Source: Caballeronia catudaia
GTDB taxonomy: Bacteria; Pseudomonadota; Gammaproteobacteria; Burkholderiales; Burkholderiaceae
Assembly (NCBI RefSeq): GCF_001544755.2
Contig: NZ_FCOF02000006.1
Span: forward strand, 1-64,000
Length of the DNA stretch: 64,000 bases
Direction: 5' to 3'
A program made the translations under genes and the position numbers. The notes beneath the pieces were generated by a model. It saw only the letters and a program-made list of their open reading frames with translations. It was not told where the DNA came from and did not search any database. This document shows, piece after piece, positions 15,557-25,309 of the stretch. How positions within the stretch are numbered: the first letter of the stretch is position 1; the number at the start of each line of letters is the position of its first letter.

Positions 15557-16519
15557 TTACTGCGGCAGCGACAACCCGCGCGGCAGCGGAAACGAGATCG
15601 TCTCCTCGATGCCTTCGAGCGAGCGCACATTGCGCACGCCGAGCTCGCGCAGCCGTGCGATCACCGCCTGCGCCAGCACTTCCGGCGCCGATGCGCCCGC
15701 CGTCACGCCGATGCGTTTCTTGCCCTCGACCCACTTCGGATCGATCTGCGTCGGCGAATCCACCATATAGGAAGGGATGCCGCGCTTCTCGGCCACTTCG
15801 CGCAGGCGGCTCGAATTCGAGCTGTTCGGGCTGCCGACGACGATCACGACATCGCACTGCGGCGCGAGGAACTTCACTGCGTCCTGGCGGTTCTGCGTCG
15901 CGTAGCAGATGTCCTGCTTCTTCGGCTCCTTGATCTCGGGATACTTGGTCTTGAGCGCGTCGATGATCGCGGAGGCATCGTCGACCGAGAGCGTGGTCTG
16001 CGTGACGTACGCGATGCGCTGCGGGTCGGGCAGATCGAGTTTCAGCACGTCCTCGATATCTTCCACGAGATGCATCCCCTCGCCCGACTGGCCCATCGTG
16101 CCTTCGACCTCCGGGTGACCCTTGTGGCCGATCATCACGATGTCGAAGCCTTCCTGACGCATCTTCGCCACTTCGATGTGCACCTTGGTCACGAGCGGGC
16201 ACGTCGCATCGAACACGCGCAGGCCGCGCGCCTCGGCTTCGCCGCGCACCGCCTTCGAGACGCCGTGCGCGCTGAAGATGAGCGTCGCGCCTTCGGGCAC
16301 GTCGGACAGCTCTTCGATGAAAATCGCGCCCTTCTCGCGCAGGTCCGCGACGACATACGCGTTATGGACGATCTCGTGGCGCACGTAGATGGGCGCGCCG
16401 AACAGCTTGATCGCGCGCTCGACGATTTCGATCGCGCGATCGACGCCTGCACAGAACCCGCGCGGCTGCGCGAGCAGGATTTCGACGTCGGTCTGAACTT
16501 CGTTGAGGCTTTCAATCAT
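15557..16519 (-). CDS. ispH: 4-hydroxy-3-methylbut-2-enyl diphosphate reductase IspH
   Basis: Last enzyme of the MEP isoprenoid pathway: reduces HMBPP to IPP and DMAPP using a [4Fe-4S] cluster. The 320-residue protein keeps the three cluster cysteines ([28 protein letters not shown]) and the substrate motifs HEIVHN, SAHGVSK, GHKGHPE and PNSSNSSRL. The ATG at 16519 lies two bases after the fkpB stop; the in-frame ORF continues further upstream, but only this start fits the conserved N-terminus. The fkpB-ispH pairing is common in proteobacteria. Confidence 0.95.
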   Translation of the reverse strand: MIESLNEVQTDVEILLAQPRGFCAGVDRAIEIVERAIKLFGAPIYVRHEIVHNAYVVADLREKGAIFIEELSDVPEGATLIFSAHGVSKAVRGEAEARGLRVFDATCPLVTKVHIEVAKMRQEGFDIVMIGHKGHPEVEGTMGQSGEGMHLVEDIEDVLKLDLPDPQRIAYVTQTTLSVDDASAIIDALKTKYPEIKEPKKQDICYATQNRQDAVKFLAPQCDVVIVVGSPNSSNSSRLREVAEKRGIPSYMVDSPTQIDPKWVEGKKRIGVTAGASAPEVLAQAVIARLRELGVRNVRSLEGIEETISFPLPRGLSLPQ

Positions 16520-16521
16520 GG

Positions 16522-16977
16522 TTACAGAATTCCGATGATTTTCACTTCGAAGACGAGCGCCTGGCCCGCGAGCGGGTGGTTGAAATCGAACAGCGCCGCG
16601 GTCTCGCCGACTTCCTTCAGCACGCCCGCGTAGCGGCCGCCGCCCGGCGCGTTGAATTCGACGAGATCGCCGGGAGAAAAATCCTCGCCGATCATGCTGT
16701 TTTCGCGCAGCGTCGCGAGCGACACCCACTGAACGAGCTCCGGATTGCGCGGCCCGAAAGCCTGATCGGGCGTTAGCTGAAAGGTCGAATGGTGGCCGAC
16801 CTTCAGGCCCAGCAAAATCTCTTCCAACGGTTCCGCGAGTTGGCCTGCGCCGAGCAGGAGCGTCGCGGGCTTGTCGCTGAACGTGTTGACGATGTCAGCA
16901 CCATCGGCCAGTGCGAGCCGGTAATGAAGCGTGACGTGCGAACCGGGTTTCACCTCGGAGATATCGATGATGCTCAT
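16522..16977 (-). CDS. fkpB: FKBP-type peptidyl-prolyl isomerase (SlpA/FkpB)
   Basis: Cytoplasmic SlpA-type FKBP with prolyl isomerase and chaperone activity, about 151 residues. Visible features: [12 protein letters not shown] (FKBP core strand), [33 protein letters not shown] (the SlpA type with a flap insertion) and [16 protein letters not shown] near the end, a family signature. Start chosen at ATG 16977 by family N-termini; an in-frame ORF extends to 17019 without clear ribosome binding sites at either. Co-transcribed with ispH. Confidence 0.9.
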   Translation of the reverse strand: MSIIDISEVKPGSHVTLHYRLALADGADIVNTFSDKPATLLLGAGQLAEPLEEILLGLKVGHHSTFQLTPDQAFGPRNPELVQWVSLATLRENSMIGEDFSPGDLVEFNAPGGGRYAGVLKEVGETAALFDFNHPLAGQALVFEVKIIGIL

Positions 16978-17190
16978 GAATATTGAATGTGGCCGTTCGT
17001 TTGAAGGCGGGATGGACACCCCGCGTGAGGCGGCTCTTCGGCGCGAGGCAGCGAACCGCGCGGCGCCGGTGCGAACCGGACGCCAAAACCGCTATTGTAA
17101 GACAGAGTTGTGTCGGGACGTGTCTCGCGGCCGTGTCCTGCGTGCGCTCGCCCGCGCGACAAGACGTCCCGGACGTCCCGGAGGTCCGCA

Positions 17191-17937
17191 ATGAGCGCCG
17201 ATCTCCGGCTCGTCAAGGCGCCCGCCATGCCCGACGCAGATACTCCCGCGAGCGCGCCCCGTACGCCGATCCACAAATGGGCGCGCGCCGACCGGCCGCG
17301 CGAGCGGCTGCTGGACACGGGCCCGGCGTCCCTCTCCGACGCGGAACTCTTCGCTTTGTTCCTGCGCACCGGCGTTTCGGGCGCGTCTGCCGTCGATGTC
17401 GCGCGCCAGCTCATGCGCCGCTTCGGGTCGCTGCGCGGCGTGCTGGACGCGTCGGCGATGGAATTGCGCGAGCAGCGTGGCATCGGCCCGGCGCGCGCCG
17501 CAACCCTGCTGGCGGTGTCCGAACTGTGCCGTCGCGCGCTCGCCGAAAAAGCGCGCGATCGCGAACTGCTGAACGCGCCGGGCGCCGTCGAGGATTATCT
17601 GCGGCTCCTGATCGGCACGCGGCCCTACGAGGTGTTCGTGTGCCTGTATCTGGATGCGCGGCATCAGCTTCTGCACGCCGAGGAGTCCGCGCGCGGCTCG
17701 CTCACGCGCGTGGCGGTCTATCCACGCGAGATCGTGCGGCGCGCGCTCACGCTCAACGCGGCTGGGCTCATCGTCTCGCATAATCACCCGTCGGGCGGAG
17801 TCGCGCCGAGCGCGAGCGACCGGCAGCTGACGAAGACGCTGCAGGATGCTCTGACGCTCATCGACGTGCGGCTGCTCGATCACATCGTCGTGGCGGCCAA
17901 CGAGGTGTTCTCGTTTGCGCGCCAGGGCTGGCTCTGA
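17191..17937 (+). CDS. radC: RadC family JAB-domain protein
   Basis: RadC-like (DUF2466) protein, 248 residues. The N-terminal helix-hairpin-helix region ([21 protein letters not shown]) suggests DNA binding. The C-terminal JAB/MPN metalloprotease-like domain has the metal motif [15 protein letters not shown] (HxH...D). Historically linked to DNA repair, but the E. coli radC phenotype was reassigned and the true role is unsettled. A GGAGGT ribosome binding site six bases before ATG 17191 fixes the start; the longer in-frame ORF from 17110 is rejected. Divergent from fkpB. Confidence 0.9.
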   Translation: MSADLRLVKAPAMPDADTPASAPRTPIHKWARADRPRERLLDTGPASLSDAELFALFLRTGVSGASAVDVARQLMRRFGSLRGVLDASAMELREQRGIGPARAATLLAVSELCRRALAEKARDRELLNAPGAVEDYLRLLIGTRPYEVFVCLYLDARHQLLHAEESARGSLTRVAVYPREIVRRALTLNAAGLIVSHNHPSGGVAPSASDRQLTKTLQDALTLIDVRLLDHIVVAANEVFSFARQGWL

Positions 17938-17961
17938 CCTACACGCAAGGCCATAAATGGT

Positions 17962-17991
17962 TTGATATTGCAGCGTTTTTTCTGCTAAACT
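17962..17991 (+). promoter_or_regulatory. Predicted promoter of rpmB-rpmG
   Basis: TTGATA (17962-17967) and TAAACT (17986-17991) are separated by 18 bases. The start would lie near 17998, giving a leader of roughly 190 bases before rpmB. The leader length leaves room for regulation, but no specific ribosomal-protein binding structure could be identified. Confidence 0.6.
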
Positions 17992-18185
17992 CCTCGTTTG
18001 CTTTTTTCAACCCGCCTGTTCTGAGTGCCGGAGTAACGAACCGGTGAAACAGAGCGCAGTCCTCATTGGCATAACCGTGCTGCCAAATCCCCGATGGGCA
18101 AGTCGGGCGAAACGAGGCATCGAAAGAAGGCGTTGCCTTCAATCGAGCGTTCGACTCAGACTTAACGTGTATTAGGAGTGTCCTC

Positions 18186-18419
18186 ATGGCACGCGTATGC
18201 CAAGTAACTGGGAAAGGCCCGATGTCGGGCAACAATGTTTCCCACGCAAACAACAAGACCAAGCGTCGTTTCCTGCCGAACCTGCAGAACCGCCGTTTCT
18301 TCGTTGAAAGCGAAAATCGCTGGGTCCGTCTGCGCGTCTCGAACGCCGGTCTGCGCCTGATCGACAAGAACGGTATTGACGCCGTGCTCGCAGACCTGCG
18401 CGCACGCGGTGAAATCTAA
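18186..18419 (+). CDS. rpmB: 50S ribosomal protein L28
   Basis: Large-subunit ribosomal protein, 77 residues. Family signatures: [29 protein letters not shown] at the N-terminus and [25 protein letters not shown] lies nine bases upstream of the ATG. Followed 11 bases later by rpmG in the usual L28-L33 operon. Confidence 0.97.
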   Translation: MARVCQVTGKGPMSGNNVSHANNKTKRRFLPNLQNRRFFVESENRWVRLRVSNAGLRLIDKNGIDAVLADLRARGEI

Positions 18420-18430
18420 GGAGCACGCAC

Positions 18431-18598
18431 ATGGCCAAAGGCGCACGCGACAAGATCAAGCTGGAGTCGACCGCAGGCACGGGTCACTTCTACACGACGA
18501 CCAAGAACAAGCGCAACATGCCGGAAAAGATGCTGATCAAAAAATTTGATCCGGTCGCCCGCAAGCATGTTGACTACAAGGAAACCAAGATCAAGTAA
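18431..18598 (+). CDS. rpmG: 50S ribosomal protein L33
   Basis: A 55-residue ribosomal protein, too short for a default ORF cut-off but unmistakable: [48 protein letters not shown]. It lacks the CxxC zinc pairs of the zinc-binding form, so it is the zinc-independent (C-) type. AAGGAG lies upstream of the ATG. Immediately followed by a strong terminator. Confidence 0.97.
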   Translation: MAKGARDKIKLESTAGTGHFYTTTKNKRNMPEKMLIKKFDPVARKHVDYKETKIK

Positions 18599-18640
18599 GC
18601 CCACTTGATTTTGAGACCCGCCGAAAGGCGAAGACAGCAA

Positions 18641-18670
18641 AAAGGCCCCGCAATCGCGGGGCCTTTTGTT
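18641..18670 (+). terminator. Rho-independent terminator of rpmB-rpmG
   Basis: AAAGGCCCCGC-AATC-GCGGGGCCTTT forms an 11-bp stem followed by TGTTTTT, about 40 bases after the rpmG stop. Confidence 0.9.
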
Positions 18671-18745
18671 TTTCCGCAGCGTTATTTCACACGCTTTGCA
18701 CACGACCGTGCGGGGGTTTTCACTGTCACCGAATGTTCATGCGGG

Positions 18746-18774
18746 GTATGCTTGCCGGCTATCGACAAGCATAC
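18746..18774. promoter_or_regulatory. Inverted repeat in the nadB leader, candidate operator
   Basis: GTATGCTTG and CAAGCATAC form a perfect 9-bp inverted repeat around an 11-base spacer, ending 18 bases before the nadB ATG. It could be an operator for an NAD-biosynthesis repressor or an mRNA hairpin blocking translation. No match to a named repressor motif is claimed. Confidence 0.5.
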
Positions 18775-18792
18775 GGACGGAGAACCGGCAGC

Positions 18793-20391
18793 ATGAATTT
18801 CGATGTAGCGATCGTGGGAAGCGGGCTCGCGGGTCTGAGCGTCGCGCTGAATCTGGCTCAGACGCGGCGTGTCGCGATTCTCGCGAAGCGCGCGGCGAGC
18901 GTCGGCGCGAGCGATTGGGCGCAAGGCGGCATCGCGGCCGTGCTGGATTCGGCCGATAGCGTCGACAATCACGTCGACGACACGCTCGTCGCGGGCGGCG
19001 GCCTGTGCGACGAGGCGGCGACGCGCTTCATCGTCGAGAACGGGCGCGCGGCGATCGAATGGCTCATCGACGAAGGCGTGCCCTTCACGCGCGATGTCTC
19101 CGCCGAACTCGGCTTCCACCTGACGCGCGAAGGCGGCCATAGCCATCGCCGGATCATTCACGCGGCGGACGCCACTGGCCACGCGGTCGTCACGACGCTC
19201 GCCGAGCGCGTGCGCAACCATCCGAACATCACCGTACTCGAGGATCACGTCGCGATCGATCTGATCACGTCCGATCGCCTCGGGCTGCCCGGCCATCGCT
19301 GTCACGGGCTGTACGCGCTCGACCTGGGCACGGGCCGCACCGTGACCATTCAGGCGCCGCATACCGTGCTCGCGACAGGCGGCGCGGGCAAGGTCTATCT
19401 CTATACGACGAACCCCGACACCGCGACCGGCGACGGCATCGCGATGGCGTGGCGCGCGGGCTGCCGCGTCGCGAACATGGAGTTCATCCAGTTTCATCCC
19501 ACATGCCTGTTTCATCCGTACGCGAAGTCGTTCCTCATCTCCGAGGCCGTGCGCGGCGAAGGCGGCATCCTGCGCCTGCCGGACGGCACGCGCTTCATGC
19601 CCGCGCACGACGAGCGGGCCGAGCTCGCACCACGCGATATCGTCGCGCGCGCGATCGACTTCGAGATCAAGAAGCGCGGCATCGATTGCGTCTATCTCGA
19701 CATCAGCCACCAGCCGCGCGCCTTCCTCGAAGAGCACTTCCCGACGATCCTCGCGCGTTGCCGCGAATTCGGCATCGATATCGCGAAGGAGCCGATCCCG
19801 GTCGTCCCCGCCGCGCATTACACGTGCGGCGGCGTCGTCACGGACCTCGCGGGGCGCACGGATCGGCCGGGGCTGTACGCGGTCGGCGAGACGTCGTACA
19901 CGGGACTGCACGGCGCGAACCGGCTCGCGAGCAACTCGCTGCTCGAATGTCTCGTGATCGGCCGCGCGGCGGCGCAGGCCATCGAAGCGGACGGTTTCTC
20001 GAACGGCTGTCACGCCGAACTGCCGGATTGGGACGAAAGCCGCGTGTCCGATCCCGACGAAGAAGTGGTCGTCGCGCACAACTGGGACGAACTGCGGCGC
20101 CTGATGTGGAATTACGTGGGCATCGTCCGTACGGACAAGCGCCTCGCGCGCGCGCAACATCGCATCGCTCTTTTGCGCGACGAGATCCACGAGTACTACG
20201 CAAACTTCAAGGTGAGCCGCGATCTGCTGGAACTGCGCAATCTCGTCGATGTAGCGTCGCTGATCGTGGAGAGCGCGTGCTCGCGGCGCGAGAGCCGCGG
20301 ACTGCACTACAGCCGCGACTGGCCCGGAACCTTGCCGAAGGCGCTGCCGACGGTGCTCATGCCACCGGCCGCGCGCCGCCGCGCCGTTTAA
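18793..20391 (+). CDS. nadB: L-aspartate oxidase NadB
   Basis: FAD enzyme oxidising L-aspartate to iminoaspartate, the first step of de novo NAD synthesis. The 532-residue protein has the Rossmann motif [18 protein letters not shown] at the N-terminus, [14 protein letters not shown], the second FAD region [37 protein letters not shown] and [19 protein letters not shown], all succinate-dehydrogenase/NadB family landmarks. The C-terminal helical domain ends with [13 protein letters not shown]. Start at ATG 18793 matches the family; upstream in-frame ATGs at 18733 and 18739 would add 18-20 unrelated residues. Converges on nadC with a 4-bp overlap (TTAA). Confidence 0.95.
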   Translation: MNFDVAIVGSGLAGLSVALNLAQTRRVAILAKRAASVGASDWAQGGIAAVLDSADSVDNHVDDTLVAGGGLCDEAATRFIVENGRAAIEWLIDEGVPFTRDVSAELGFHLTREGGHSHRRIIHAADATGHAVVTTLAERVRNHPNITVLEDHVAIDLITSDRLGLPGHRCHGLYALDLGTGRTVTIQAPHTVLATGGAGKVYLYTTNPDTATGDGIAMAWRAGCRVANMEFIQFHPTCLFHPYAKSFLISEAVRGEGGILRLPDGTRFMPAHDERAELAPRDIVARAIDFEIKKRGIDCVYLDISHQPRAFLEEHFPTILARCREFGIDIAKEPIPVVPAAHYTCGGVVTDLAGRTDRPGLYAVGETSYTGLHGANRLASNSLLECLVIGRAAAQAIEADGFSNGCHAELPDWDESRVSDPDEEVVVAHNWDELRRLMWNYVGIVRTDKRLARAQHRIALLRDEIHEYYANFKVSRDLLELRNLVDVASLIVESACSRRESRGLHYSRDWPGTLPKALPTVLMPPAARRRAV

Positions 20392-21251
20392 AGCAGACGC
20401 ATCGAGAAATCGGTCGCGCGCACGTCCTTCGTGAGCGCGCCGATGGAAATGCGGTCCACGCCGGTTTCCGCAATGGCGCGCACCGTGTCGAAATTCACGC
20501 CGCCGGAAACTTCCAGCAATGCGCGACCAGCCGTGATGCGCACGGCGTCGCGCATCATGTCGAGCGTGAAGTTGTCGAGCAGGATCGATTCCGCGCGCGA
20601 GCCGAGCGCCGTTTCGAGCTGCTCCAGCGTTTCCACTTCGGTCTGTATCGGCACGCCAGCATCCAGCGCGAGCGCCGCGCCCATCGCCGCGGCCACGCCG
20701 CCCGCCGCCGCGATGTGATTTTCCTTGATCAGAATGCCGTCGTAGAGCGCGAGCCGCTGGTTCGCGCCGCCGCCCACGCGCACTGCGTACTTCTGCGCGA
20801 GCCGCAGGCCCGGCAACGTCTTGCGCGTGTCGAGGATGCGCGCGCGCGTGCCTTCGATCGCGTCGACATAGCGGCGCGTCGCGGTCGCGACACCGGACAG
20901 CAATTGCAGAAAATTGAGGCCGTTGCGCTCGGCCGTCAGCAGCGAGCGCGCCGGGCCGTGCAGCAGCACGACCGGCGCGTTCGCCGCCACGCGCTCGCCT
21001 TCGCGATATTGCCATTCGACCTTGATCGACGGATCGACGCGGCGCATGACCTCGTCGAACCACGGCACGCCGCACAGCACGGCTTCCTCACGCACGATGA
21101 TCCGCGCCGTGCGCCGCGCATCGGCGGGCACGAGACGGCCAGTGACATCGCCGCTGCCGACGTCTTCGTTCAGTGCGTCCTCGACATTGCGCGCGAGCGC
21201 CGCATCGAACGCTTCGCCGTACTGGGCGCGGACTTCTTCGAAGAGTGACAT
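20388..21251 (-). CDS. nadC: Quinolinate phosphoribosyltransferase NadC
   Basis: Carboxylating nicotinate-nucleotide pyrophosphorylase, 287 residues: quinolinate + PRPP to nicotinate mononucleotide. Motifs: [10 protein letters not shown] near the N-terminus, [51 protein letters not shown] and [13 protein letters not shown], all conserved active-site segments. The start ATG shares its A with the nadA stop (TGATG), so it is coupled to nadA. The long in-frame upstream extension is not used. Confidence 0.95.
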   Translation of the reverse strand: MSLFEEVRAQYGEAFDAALARNVEDALNEDVGSGDVTGRLVPADARRTARIIVREEAVLCGVPWFDEVMRRVDPSIKVEWQYREGERVAANAPVVLLHGPARSLLTAERNGLNFLQLLSGVATATRRYVDAIEGTRARILDTRKTLPGLRLAQKYAVRVGGGANQRLALYDGILIKENHIAAAGGVAAAMGAALALDAGVPIQTEVETLEQLETALGSRAESILLDNFTLDMMRDAVRITAGRALLEVSGGVNFDTVRAIAETGVDRISIGALTKDVRATDFSMRLL

Positions 21252-22378
21252 CACGCCGCCCCCACGTTCGTGAACAACGTCGCGTCTTTCGCGAGATCGC
21301 CGCTCGTCCGCACGCGCTTCTTGTGACGCGCCGCGAAGTCGAGCATGCGGTCGATCGGCACGCGCGCGCGCAGCCCGATGGCCGGATCGACGTGAATTTC
21401 GTTGTGCCCGCGTTCGAGCGCGTCGGCGAGATTGGCGAGGCCGTTCATTGCCATCCACGGGCAGTGCGCGCAGCTTTTGCAAGTCGCGCTGTTGCCGGCG
21501 GTCGGCGCTTCGATGAACGTCTTGCCCGGCGCGGCGAGCCGCATCTTGTGCAGAATGCCGAGATCCGTCGCGACGATGAAGCGCTTCGCGTCGAGCTTCA
21601 CAGCGGCGTCGATGAGTTGCGTGGTCGATCCGACCACATCCGCGAGCGCGACGACCCCTTCGGGCGATTCGGGATGCACGAGAATTTTCGCGCCGGGGTA
21701 CTCGTTACGCAGAAGATCGAGCTCGATGCCCTTGAATTCGTCGTGGACGAGACACGAGCCCTGCCACAGCAGCATGTCCGCGCCGGTCTTCTTCTGGATG
21801 TAACCGCCCAGGTGACGGTCCGGCGCCCACAGGATCTTCTCGCCGCGCGCGTGAAGATCGGCGACGATCTCGAGACCGATCGACGATGTGACCATCCAGT
21901 CCGCACGCGCCTTCACCGCCGCGCTCGTGTTCGCGTACACGACGACCGTGCGGTCTGGATGCGCATCGCAGAACGCGGAGAACTCGTCGACGGGGCAGCC
22001 CAGGTCGAGCGAGCAGGTCGCATCGAGATCGGGCATCAGCACGCGTTTGTCCGGGCTCAGGATCTTCGCCGTCTCGCCCATGAAGCGCACACCCGCGACG
22101 ACCAGCGTCCTCGCTGCGTGATCGCGGCCGAAGCGCGCCATTTCGAGCGAATCGGCGACGCAGCCGCCGGTTTCGTCGGCGAGTTCCTGGAGTTCGGCAT
22201 CGACATAATAGTGAGCGACCAGAACCGCCTTTTCCCGCTGCAATAACGCGCGAATGCGCTCTTTGAGCGCTCGCCGCTCTTCCGGCGATGGCGCCTGCGG
22301 CACGCGCGCCCACGCCTCGCCCACTCCACACGTCAGGCCTATCGGCCGGTCGTACTCGACGCTTCTGATCGCTTCCAT
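21251..22378 (-). CDS. nadA: Quinolinate synthase NadA
   Basis: [4Fe-4S] enzyme condensing iminoaspartate with dihydroxyacetone phosphate to quinolinate; 375 residues. The motif [17 protein letters not shown] and the three cluster cysteines are visible: [11 protein letters not shown] (first), [11 protein letters not shown] (second) and [11 protein letters not shown] (third region, which also has neighbouring cysteines). [14 protein letters not shown] and [13 protein letters not shown] are family signatures. Start ATG 22378 follows a GGGGAC purine-rich run. Forms an operon with nadC; NadB, NadA and NadC together give the complete aspartate route to NaMN. Confidence 0.95.
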   Translation of the reverse strand: MEAIRSVEYDRPIGLTCGVGEAWARVPQAPSPEERRALKERIRALLQREKAVLVAHYYVDAELQELADETGGCVADSLEMARFGRDHAARTLVVAGVRFMGETAKILSPDKRVLMPDLDATCSLDLGCPVDEFSAFCDAHPDRTVVVYANTSAAVKARADWMVTSSIGLEIVADLHARGEKILWAPDRHLGGYIQKKTGADMLLWQGSCLVHDEFKGIELDLLRNEYPGAKILVHPESPEGVVALADVVGSTTQLIDAAVKLDAKRFIVATDLGILHKMRLAAPGKTFIEAPTAGNSATCKSCAHCPWMAMNGLANLADALERGHNEIHVDPAIGLRARVPIDRMLDFAARHKKRVRTSGDLAKDATLFTNVGAA

Positions 22379-22440
22379 GTCCCTGTCCCCTGCTTGCTGC
22401 TCAAGCAAAACGAAATGCGAAATGCGAAAATCCGTCGCCC

Positions 22441-22471
22441 AAAAACAAAGACCCCGCCAGAGCGGGGTCTT
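22441..22471 (-). terminator. Rho-independent terminator after the desaturase gene
   Basis: AAGACCCCGC-CAGA-GCGGGGTCTT (10-bp stem, 22448-22471) is followed on the minus strand by TGTTTTTG. It ends the desaturase transcript 34 bases after its stop and separates it from nadA. Confidence 0.85.
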
Positions 22472-22504
22472 GTGACGTCCTTGAATTTTAACGGATTACG
22501 CGCG

Positions 22505-23701
22505 TCAGGCGTAGCGGCGCAGACGCAGCGCGAAATCCTGCAACGCTTTGATGCCGCTCGCTTCCGCGCGATGACACCAGTCCTGCAATTGCGTGACCAG
22601 TTGCTCGCGCGATGCGTTGGAGCGATCCCACATCGACGACAGGTCCTTGCGCAGCTCGATGAACGTGCGCAGCTTCTGGTTATCCGAAGTGAGTTCCGGC
22701 AGTTGCTTGAGCTGCGGCTCGTTCAGGCCGTCTTCGTCCTTGTGGAACCACTTGCGCGCGCCGCGCATCAATTGGTACTTCTCGCGCGCGCCCGCTTCCT
22801 TCAGCTTTGACAGTTCCTGCGCGTAGGCGTGCTTGAGCGCCTTGCCGTAACGCGCCATGACTTCGTAGCGGTTCGCCAGCACGGCCTGCAGCGTGTCCTG
22901 ATCCACGACCGCCTTGCTTGCGGCGAGCTTCGGCGTCGGCGCAACCTTCTTCACCTTCGCGAGGCCGACCATCGACATCAGGCGGATGTACATCCAGCCG
23001 ATGTCGAACTCGTACCACTTGCTCGAAAGTTTCGCGGACGTCGCGAACGTGTGGTGGTTGTTATGCAGCTCTTCGCCGCCGATCAGGATGCCGAGCGGGA
23101 AGATGTTCGTCGAGGCATCCGACGAGTTGAAGTTGCGATAACCCCACCAGTGCGCGAGACCGTTGACGACGCCCGCCGCCCAGAACGGAATCCAGATCAT
23201 CTGCACGGCCCACACCGACAGACCGACGATGCCGAACAGCGCGACGTCGATGACCATCATGACGCTGATGCCAAGGATCGGATAACGCGTGTAAACGTTG
23301 CGTTCCATCCAGTCGTTCGGCGTGCCGTGACTGAACTTGCGCATCGTTTCTTCGTTTTTCGCTTCCGTGCGATAAAGCTCCGCGCCTTCGAGCAGCACCT
23401 TCCAGATGCCGCGCGTCTGCGGGCTATGCGGATCTTCCTCGGTTTCACACTTGGCGTGATGCTTCCGATGGATGGCCGCCCACTGGCCGGTCAGCATGCC
23501 GGTGGTCATCCACAGCCAGAAGCGGAAGAAATGAGCCGCGACGGGATGCAGGTCCAGCGCGCGATGCGCCTGGCAACGGTGAAGATAAATCGTGACGCCG
23601 GCGATGGTGACGTGCGTCATCGCGAGCGTGAACAGCAGAATCTGCCACCAGGAAAGGTCGAGCAATCCGTTAGCGAGAAATTCGAGCGAAGAATTCAGCA
23701 A
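22505..23701 (-). CDS. Acyl-CoA/fatty-acid desaturase with transposase-like C-terminal domain
   Basis: Membrane di-iron desaturase introducing a cis double bond into fatty acyl chains. The catalytic part (about residues 1-260) has four or more hydrophobic helices and three histidine boxes: HRCQAHR, HRKHH and HNNHH. From about residue 265 to 398 the protein carries an extra soluble helical domain. Its features (KWFHKDEDGL, LPELTSDNQKL, LRKDLSSMWD, LQDWCHRAEASGI, LQDFALRLRRY) resemble the C-terminal helical domain of ISL3-family transposases. The start is a TTG at 23701 (TTGCTGAAT) with AGG about ten bases upstream; no ATG fits. The gene stands alone with its own terminator. Confidence 0.85.
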   Translation of the reverse strand: MLNSSLEFLANGLLDLSWWQILLFTLAMTHVTIAGVTIYLHRCQAHRALDLHPVAAHFFRFWLWMTTGMLTGQWAAIHRKHHAKCETEEDPHSPQTRGIWKVLLEGAELYRTEAKNEETMRKFSHGTPNDWMERNVYTRYPILGISVMMVIDVALFGIVGLSVWAVQMIWIPFWAAGVVNGLAHWWGYRNFNSSDASTNIFPLGILIGGEELHNNHHTFATSAKLSSKWYEFDIGWMYIRLMSMVGLAKVKKVAPTPKLAASKAVVDQDTLQAVLANRYEVMARYGKALKHAYAQELSKLKEAGAREKYQLMRGARKWFHKDEDGLNEPQLKQLPELTSDNQKLRTFIELRKDLSSMWDRSNASREQLVTQLQDWCHRAEASGIKALQDFALRLRRYA

Positions 23702-23935
23702 GGCGTTTTACCTGTATAGCTGTGAAATTCGGGAAAAATGGCCGGCCTGACCGACCTCGAACGACGTGTTGCGCGCATGAAAGGTCTATGCGCAAGTTCG
23801 ATCGCATTCTACTGCATGCGTTCCAAGTCGTTGTCCTAAAGGTGAAATTTTTTGAATCGTAGCAAAACGAGGAAAAACTCACGCCTCGAATTGGTGCTGA
23901 TTCCCAGGTCAGATCGAAAGATAGGAAGCAGTCGG

Positions 23936-25306
23936 TCATGCTTGGGTCGCGGACGCCGCGCCGGGTTCTCGTTTTCCGGCAGTTAATACCGAATCGCCGC
24001 CGGCCCGGACGACGCCATCGACAATCCTGATCTCTCGCTGGGCGTACGGAATTTCGATGCCGTTCTCCGAGAATAACCGCCAAACCGCCCGGTTGACCTG
24101 CGACTTTACGCCGCCCGTGCCTTTTGCGGCATCCTCGATCCAGAAACTCAGCTCCAGATTGATGCCGTCCGCGCCGAAGCTCGCGAGCAGCGCCGCGGGC
24201 GCCGGGTCCTGCAGCACGCGCTCGATGCCCTGTGTCGCGTCGGCGAGCAATTGCATCGCCCGCTCGACGTCGCACCGGTAGCTCACCTGCACCGCGATTT
24301 TCGCGTTGCCGCGCGTGAGAAACGACGAGTGGTTCTGCACCACGTCGGTGATGAGCTTCTCGTTCGGAATCAGCGTCTCGATGCCGTCGAGCCCGCGCAC
24401 GACCGTGTAGCGCGTGCGGATCTGCGTGACCGTGCCCTGACTGCCCGCGACGTTGATCATGTCGCCGAGCCGCAACGAGCGATCCAGGAGGATGATGAAG
24501 CCCGACACATAGTTGCTCGCGATCTTCTGCAAGCCGAAGCCGAGCCCGACGCCCAACGCGCCGCCGAACACGCCGAGCACCGTGATGTCGATGCCGACGA
24601 TCGACAGGCTCACCAGAATGGCGGCGAGGATCATCAGCGCCCGTCCGAAGCGCGCGAGCACCACCTTGAGATTCGCGTCGAGCGAGCGGGCGCGCATCAG
24701 GCGGTCGTCGAGCAGCGCGCCCGCCCACATCGCGACGATCAGCGTCACGCACACCCACAGCACGCCGGAGGCGAGCGAGAGCAGCGTCATGTGCGCGTTC
24801 GCGAAATTGAACCGCACGCTCGCCATCCAGTGAACGACGTCGTCCTGGATGCCCATGACGGTGAACGCCATCGCGGCCCAGACGATCACCGTCACGAGCT
24901 TCTCGAAGAGATAGAGCAGCGCGTTGGCCTCGTGCTCCGCCTGGCCGCGGCTGAACACGCGCCGCGCGACATAGAGCATCGTATAGATGACGGTGATGCC
25001 GCACAGCGGCACGAGCGCGAGGCGCAGAAACGACGTATGGATGAACGGCGCCAGCGCGATTTGCGCGATCGACACGAAAACCGCGCCGAGCAGCGGAAAA
25101 AGCGCCTTATTGAGACTTTCCGCGCCGAAGCGCACGGCTTCGAAACGTGATTGACGGCGCGCATCGAGCTTCTTGCGAAGCAGACGCGCGCACCACCAGG
25201 CCACCGCGAGCAGGCCGACCAGAACCGCCACCTGCCAGATCACTTCCGGCTCGCCGAAATCGCGGAAAATTCGCGCGGAGAGTTCGGTCAGGAGGCGGTT
25301 CTGCAT
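23936..25306 (-). CDS. Mechanosensitive ion channel, MscS family
   Basis: Predicted inner-membrane channel of 456 residues opening under membrane tension. At least six hydrophobic segments precede the MscS core: the pore helix region GVFGGALGVGLGFGLQKIASNYVSGF followed by the beta domain ILLDRSLRLGDMINVAG. TQIRTRYTVVRGLDGIETLIPNEKL is a strong family match. The C-terminal vestibule domain ends in a short disordered Gly/Ala/Glu tail. Longer than E. coli MscS because of extra N-terminal helices. It starts three bases after the methyltransferase stop, making it the last gene of the purN operon. Confidence 0.9.
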   Translation of the reverse strand: MQNRLLTELSARIFRDFGEPEVIWQVAVLVGLLAVAWWCARLLRKKLDARRQSRFEAVRFGAESLNKALFPLLGAVFVSIAQIALAPFIHTSFLRLALVPLCGITVIYTMLYVARRVFSRGQAEHEANALLYLFEKLVTVIVWAAMAFTVMGIQDDVVHWMASVRFNFANAHMTLLSLASGVLWVCVTLIVAMWAGALLDDRLMRARSLDANLKVVLARFGRALMILAAILVSLSIVGIDITVLGVFGGALGVGLGFGLQKIASNYVSGFIILLDRSLRLGDMINVAGSQGTVTQIRTRYTVVRGLDGIETLIPNEKLITDVVQNHSSFLTRGNAKIAVQVSYRCDVERAMQLLADATQGIERVLQDPAPAALLASFGADGINLELSFWIEDAAKGTGGVKSQVNRAVWRLFSENGIEIPYAQREIRIVDGVVRAGGDSVLTAGKREPGAASATQA

Positions 25307-25309
25307 CGC

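Noticed and set aside
18682..21075. 797-aa antisense ORF over nadB
   Set aside because: Long open frames are expected in this composition. The real nadB and nadC genes fill both strands here.
18793..22378. A single nadB-nadA-nadC operon
   Set aside because: nadB is on the plus strand and nadA-nadC on the minus strand, converging. They are two transcription units.
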